The notes under the pieces: model-generated | Databases searched by the model: none | Seen by the model: only the letters and a program-made list of their open reading frames with translations | Told to the model about the DNA's origin: nothing | Shown: positions 60,565 through 64,000 of the stretch, piece after piece | Numbering within the stretch: the first letter of the stretch is position 1 | Layout: every line of letters begins with the position of its first letter | NCBI RefSeq assembly: GCF_003205875.1 | Contig: NZ_PUBZ01000033.1 | Location: 62,001 to 126,000 of the forward strand | Length of the DNA: 64,000 nucleotides | Origin: Herpetosiphon llansteffanensis | GTDB lineage: Bacteria; Chloroflexota; Chloroflexia; Chloroflexales; Herpetosiphonaceae | Direction: 5' to 3' | Program-made: the position numbers and the translations under genes

Positions 60565-63003
60565 CTACTTCCACGGTTTGGATTGAGCGGCATCGGCACG
60601 TTTGCCAAGCTGTTTGGCGGCTATTTGGTCGGCTGCTGCCTGCTGAGCCTGAAGGGTGCGAGCATGATTGGTACGAATTCGTTGGGTCGTCTCATCATCA
60701 GCACCTAAGATTTTTTCACTAATGACGAATGCCTGTTCATGCAACGCTAAGGCTTCGCTATATTGGCCACGCCTATCAAGTACCACGCCGATATTCGCCA
60801 TAATTGTAATAGTCTCTGGATGCTCTGGCCCAAACACTAATTCGCGAATCGCCAATGCTCGTTCGTACAAGGCTTGCGCTTCTGGATAATGCTTTTGCTC
60901 AAGCAACAAGTCTGCTAGTGCATTCAGATTTGTGGCGGTATCGGGATGCTCGGGTCCTAAGGCTGTTTCGCGAATCGTCAATGCCTGTTGGTACAGCTGC
61001 TGAGCTTGTGAATACCTGCCTTGACGCTCTAACACTCGCGCCAAGCCGTTTATACTTGTCGCCGTGTCTGGATGGTCTAAGCCGAAGGCTCGCTTATAAA
61101 CGCTCAATGCTCGTTCGTGCAAAGCTTGGGCTTCTGCGTAACGGCCTTCACGCTCTAAGGCTACGGCCAGATTGTTGACACTGATTGCAGTATCTGGATG
61201 CGCTGGCCCTAACGCTGCTTCCCAAACCGCTAGAGCCTGTTCATACATTGCCAACGCCTCAGCATTCTGCCCTTGTTTGCCTAACGCCGAGGCTAAATTG
61301 TTCATGCAACGCGCAGTATCGGGATGGTCTGGGCCTAAGGCTACCTTCCAAATTGCCAAAACTTGTTCGTATAATGATTGAGCTTCTGCATAGCGCATTT
61401 GCTCTAAACGAATGCCCGCCAGATTATTCATCATTCTGGTGGTATTGACATGCTCCGGCCCCAATACCGCCTGCATCATTGCCAATCCACGTTCATACCA
61501 GAGTTCAGCCTCGCCATACCGCCCCCGCATATGCTCCCAATAACCAAGACTATTGCACAAGCGCGCTGTCCGTTCAGTGTCACGTTCCAGTGCACGTAGC
61601 GTCACATGACGCAAATGAGGTTCAAGCGGCAGCATATAATTTGGCACCCTGGTCGCGCTAATTCGCACCGCATGCTCATTAATTCGAGCCTCAACGAGAT
61701 CACGCGTGTGCTCTAAGCCACGGTGCAATTGAACAACTTGCGCCAGCAAACGATGCACAACCAGCATATCGCCACCATCAATCAAGCCACGTTGCTCTAA
61801 CACGTTCAGCGCTGCGCTGGCAAGCTCATCATCAATCTCATTCGGCACAAAATCTAAAACCAGCGCACGCGGAATAGGCACACCTGGTGCACACCACGCA
61901 GCGCCATCCAACATATCCAAGGCGAGGATCTCTAGCGGATTAGCCGGATCAAACTGGTTCAAACTTAGCATAAACGTCGCTTCAACATCCTGTTCATGGC
62001 GCGTTGGCGAGGGCAGCCCAGCATGGCTTTTGAGCGAACGATGCGTAACCGCAAAATCCTGCCGATATTGCTTCACGCTCAGTTGTTGCTTGGTGGCGAG
62101 ATAGCTGCCTGCGAGATGTAAGGCCAACGGCAAATGACCAAGCTCGACGGCAAGGCTCTCGGCTTCAGCGCTAGTCAATCGAGGGCAAAGCTGTTGCAGC
62201 AAGGAGCGACTTTCTGCAGGAGCCAAAACGCCAAGTCGCAGCGTCGTTAGCTTTGGCCATTGATCGGAGCGGGCTGTAACCACCACGCGACAACCACCGA
62301 TCTTGGGCAGCCAATGCTCAAGCAGTGCTGGATCTTCGCAATTATCAAAAACTAGTAAGCGCGGCATTGGTGATTGCCATGCAGCAAAAACCTGTTGCAC
62401 CTGCGCATCAAGCACCAATCCCGTCAAATCAAGCGCAAGAGCTTCGCCACAGGCAACAATTTGGCTGACAATTTGCTCAGGCTCAGCGCAGTTAATCCAA
62501 AATACGCCGCCATGAAAATAGCGCCCGTAGCGATAGGCAAACTCAGTAACAAGGCTCGTTTTGCCGAAGCCACCAAGGCCGATGGCCACAGCAGGCAGCA
62601 CCACCGTAGGCTGCGCATTGCCAATCGCCGCCGCCAAAGCCCGCAATTCATCCTCGCGCCCAACAAAAGTTGGATTAACCGCAAACGGCAGCCATGCAGT
62701 CAAGGCCTGATCCACTCGCGGCACCGTTTCCAGCGGAATCGAGGCAACAGCAGCCAACGCCGCCGCCAGTGGATCAATCGCTTGCGGCAGATCGATCGTG
62801 ATGGTTTGGCCTGCATATGCTATCGTCGCCTGTTGCTGAGCATCCGTTTGCTCAATCAGCAGCGCCAGCGAATGGCCTTCAATATGGGCAGGGGTTCCGG
62901 CCAACAGCGCAGCAAATGCCACTGCTAATCCTTGGCGATCCGCCTCAGGCCGCACAGCAAGCACAGCATCAACCAGCAATCCAATCAACTTTGGCAGTTC
63001 CAT
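60565..63003 (-). CDS. STAND protein: NB-ARC ATPase with kinesin-light-chain-type TPR repeats
   Basis: An 812-residue protein. Residues 1-110 form a small N-terminal domain with ELPKLIGLLVDAVLA and IAYAGQTITIDL; the role is unknown. The NB-ARC ATPase follows: FVGREDELRALAAAI (113-127), Walker A IGLGGFGKTS (141-150), Walker B PRLLVFDNCEDP (about 205), VVVTARS and the winged-helix-like LPLALHLAGSYL region. From about residue 500 come seven 42-residue TPR units (A-LGPEHPDTA-x-LNNLA-L---GRYAEA-LYERALAI) that end in the tail QAQQAAADQIAAKQLG. This is the layout of NLR-like bacterial proteins, where TPRs sense and the N-terminus signals. A regulatory or anti-phage role is inference. Confidence 0.85.
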   Translation of the reverse strand: MELPKLIGLLVDAVLAVRPEADRQGLAVAFAALLAGTPAHIEGHSLALLIEQTDAQQQATIAYAGQTITIDLPQAIDPLAAALAAVASIPLETVPRVDQALTAWLPFAVNPTFVGREDELRALAAAIGNAQPTVVLPAVAIGLGGFGKTSLVTEFAYRYGRYFHGGVFWINCAEPEQIVSQIVACGEALALDLTGLVLDAQVQQVFAAWQSPMPRLLVFDNCEDPALLEHWLPKIGGCRVVVTARSDQWPKLTTLRLGVLAPAESRSLLQQLCPRLTSAEAESLAVELGHLPLALHLAGSYLATKQQLSVKQYRQDFAVTHRSLKSHAGLPSPTRHEQDVEATFMLSLNQFDPANPLEILALDMLDGAAWCAPGVPIPRALVLDFVPNEIDDELASAALNVLEQRGLIDGGDMLVVHRLLAQVVQLHRGLEHTRDLVEARINEHAVRISATRVPNYMLPLEPHLRHVTLRALERDTERTARLCNSLGYWEHMRGRYGEAELWYERGLAMMQAVLGPEHVNTTRMMNNLAGIRLEQMRYAEAQSLYEQVLAIWKVALGPDHPDTARCMNNLASALGKQGQNAEALAMYEQALAVWEAALGPAHPDTAISVNNLAVALEREGRYAEAQALHERALSVYKRAFGLDHPDTATSINGLARVLERQGRYSQAQQLYQQALTIRETALGPEHPDTATNLNALADLLLEQKHYPEAQALYERALAIRELVFGPEHPETITIMANIGVVLDRRGQYSEALALHEQAFVISEKILGADDETTQRIRTNHARTLQAQQAAADQIAAKQLGKRADAAQSKPWK

Positions 63004-63494
63004 CGGGAATCCTCACAGCACAATCACGGGGGGCATTGGCATATAAAGACCCTATTTGGGCTTATTTCTGGCAGAGTCAGCTCCACTATGGTGATTCTGG
63101 CTTTCGCATGCAACATCGTTAATCATTCGACAGCAAGAAGCGAAACTGATCGCGCTGAAATAATACTTCGACAGTTAACCCTCTTATAAGGGTAGGTTTT
63201 TAGCGATTGGGAGGTTGTGGAGCATTCCCTCACCCCCGAACCCCCTCTCCCACTGCACGCGGGCGAGGGGGAGCCGACCGTTTTCACCATGGAGTGCGGC
63301 AGAACCATGGAGTTAAAGCCCCTCGCCCGCGTCACGGGCGAGGGGTTGGGGTGAGGGGATCTTAAAACCTACCCTTGAAAGCAGTTAACCCTGAGGTCGG
63401 CCCTCAGCAGAACTGAAACAGCCGCTAAAAAAACAATTCAGCCGCCCCAATTGGCGACTGAACGACTGCCCCACCAACCTAAAACGATACTAGC
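63004..63494. repeat. Intergenic region with one REPIN-like unit
   Basis: 63004-63190 is unique sequence. From about 63190 to 63385 one composite GC-rich repeat in the reverse orientation (AAGGGTAGGTTTT at one end, CTTAAAACCTACCCTTG at the other, so the unit is flanked by inverted copies of a 12-14 bp sequence). The region from 63430 holds the terminator of the zinc-ribbon gene. Confidence 0.75.
63426..63462 (-). terminator. Rho-independent terminator of the zinc-ribbon gene
   Basis: On the minus strand TTCAG...CTGAA with an inner GCC/GGC stem is followed by TTGTTTTTTT. It starts 33 bp after the stop. Confidence 0.85.
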
Positions 63495-63923
63495 CTACCA
63501 ACGCGAAGAAGTTCGTTGTTTTTGAAAACAATCGCGGCAATACACCGGACGGCCCTGCGTTGGCTTGAATGGCACAGTCGTGGTGCGACCACATTCAGCA
63601 CAAACGGTATCGTACATTTCACGGGGAGCTTGGCCAGCAGCATCGCGTCGATTGCCACCACCAAAGCCAGCGCGCCCACCACCAAAACTATCGCGCCCGC
63701 CATATTCGCGGCTGCGCTCCCGACCACCAAAACCACTATCTCGATCATAGCCAGAGCGCCCACTTGGCTCGCTGCGTTGTTGCTTTTTACTTTGACGACA
63801 TTGTGTGCAGCGCCGTGGTTCGTTGGTAAAGCCTTTTTGTGCGTAAAACTCTTGTTCACCAGCAGTAAAAACGAAGTCATTCCCGCAATCGACACAGACG
63901 AGGGTTTTGTCGGTGAAACTCAT
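63495..63923 (-). CDS. Zinc-ribbon protein with RGG-like linker
   Basis: A 142-residue protein. The N-terminal zf-trcl-type ribbon has CVDCGNDFVFTAGEQEF and RRCTQCR. The middle (about 48-95) is a low-complexity Arg/Gly/Ser/Tyr linker (SGRSGYDRDSGFGGRERS...) like RNA-binding RGG tails. The C-terminus holds a second ribbon, C-AECGRTTTVPFKPTQGRPVYCRDCF. Each ribbon has two CxxC pairs for one zinc. Such proteins are poorly studied; a nucleic-acid role is inference. I chose ATG at 63923 with AAGGA 5 nt upstream. Confidence 0.85.
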   Translation of the reverse strand: MSFTDKTLVCVDCGNDFVFTAGEQEFYAQKGFTNEPRRCTQCRQSKKQQRSEPSGRSGYDRDSGFGGRERSREYGGRDSFGGGRAGFGGGNRRDAAGQAPREMYDTVCAECGRTTTVPFKPTQGRPVYCRDCFQKQRTSSRW

Positions 63924-64000
63924 AGGATTCCTTCCAAAAGGTAAGACCGATTTTCGGGGTGAAGGGGTTTGGGCCAACGCAAAACTCAAGCGTGAAAGCC

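Noticed and set aside
1-64000. Search for tRNA, rRNA, tmRNA, RNase P and SRP RNA genes.
   Set aside because: I saw no GTTCGA-type T-loop with matching acceptor stem, and no conserved core of the other RNAs. A covariance-model search would be decisive.

Overview
The window looks like a chromosomal segment of a filamentous Chloroflexota bacterium, most likely Herpetosiphon or a close relative. This is an inference from moderate GC content, gene content and style (many STAND ATPases, Spo0M-like, PH-domain and MutL/Lon housekeeping genes, terpene cyclase) and intergenic DNA full of short word-like repeats. No rRNA, tRNA, CRISPR array, phage or transposase gene was found. About 53 protein genes are supported.

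Left end (1-4.5 kb): an RNA-repair operon on the minus strand, Hen1 (3'-terminal ribose 2'-O-methyltransferase), an RlaP-type nucleotidyltransferase and Pnkp (kinase-phosphatase-ligase, cut by the window edge). 4.7-6.1 kb: a class I terpene synthase preceded by a small unknown ORF. 6.4-9.1 kb: a PabB-PabC fusion and trpC. 9.3-18.7 kb: the ABC-F factor EttA, a small membrane protein, an ArsR-type regulator with an NAD(P)-binding dehydrogenase that share a 22-bp operator, a DUF2249-like protein, Lon protease, a CheY-like receiver and an RlmI-type methyltransferase.

19.1-28.0 kb: mutL with the endonuclease motif; two tandem paralogous His-rich membrane proteins of unknown function; psuG; a DUF3105-like membrane-anchored protein; and a secreted GH99-like protein whose C-terminal module recurs in a second secreted protein at 55.8-58.0 kb. 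28.3-29.0 kb: a Phd/PIN toxin-antitoxin pair. 29.6-36.0 kb: a complete branched-chain amino-acid-type ABC importer (livKHMGF order) plus a cupin gene, with a hairpin after the binding protein, a LivM with a long extra membrane region, and a repeat block inserted between livG and livF.

36.1-44.7 kb: an EamA-type transporter, a flippase-like protein with a GT2 glycosyltransferase, a TetR regulator, UDP-glucose-dehydrogenase-like enzyme, RimI, a lipoprotein with a duplicated domain, and cytidylate kinase. 45.0-50.0 kb: an operon of tandem PH-domain membrane protein, large exported membrane protein, ABC ATPase and ABC-2 permease. 50.4-52.6 kb: a receiver protein that appears to start at ATC, a STAND ATPase and a divergent MerR/excisionase-like protein whose start codon overlaps that of the ATPase. 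53.1-54.0 kb: thioredoxin and a divergent MerR-family regulator around a classic 19-bp-spacer promoter. 54.0-64.0 kb: Spo0M-like protein, an unknown protein, the second module protein, a class III aminotransferase, an SDR oxidoreductase, an NB-ARC/TPR STAND protein and a zinc-ribbon protein.

The most unusual non-genic content is (i) a REPIN-like composite of two GC-rich palindromes flanking a core of about 60 nt, found in arrays at 37.1, 40.4, 50.0 and 63.2 kb, and (ii) mosaic blocks of short tandem word repeats that fill most long intergenic gaps.
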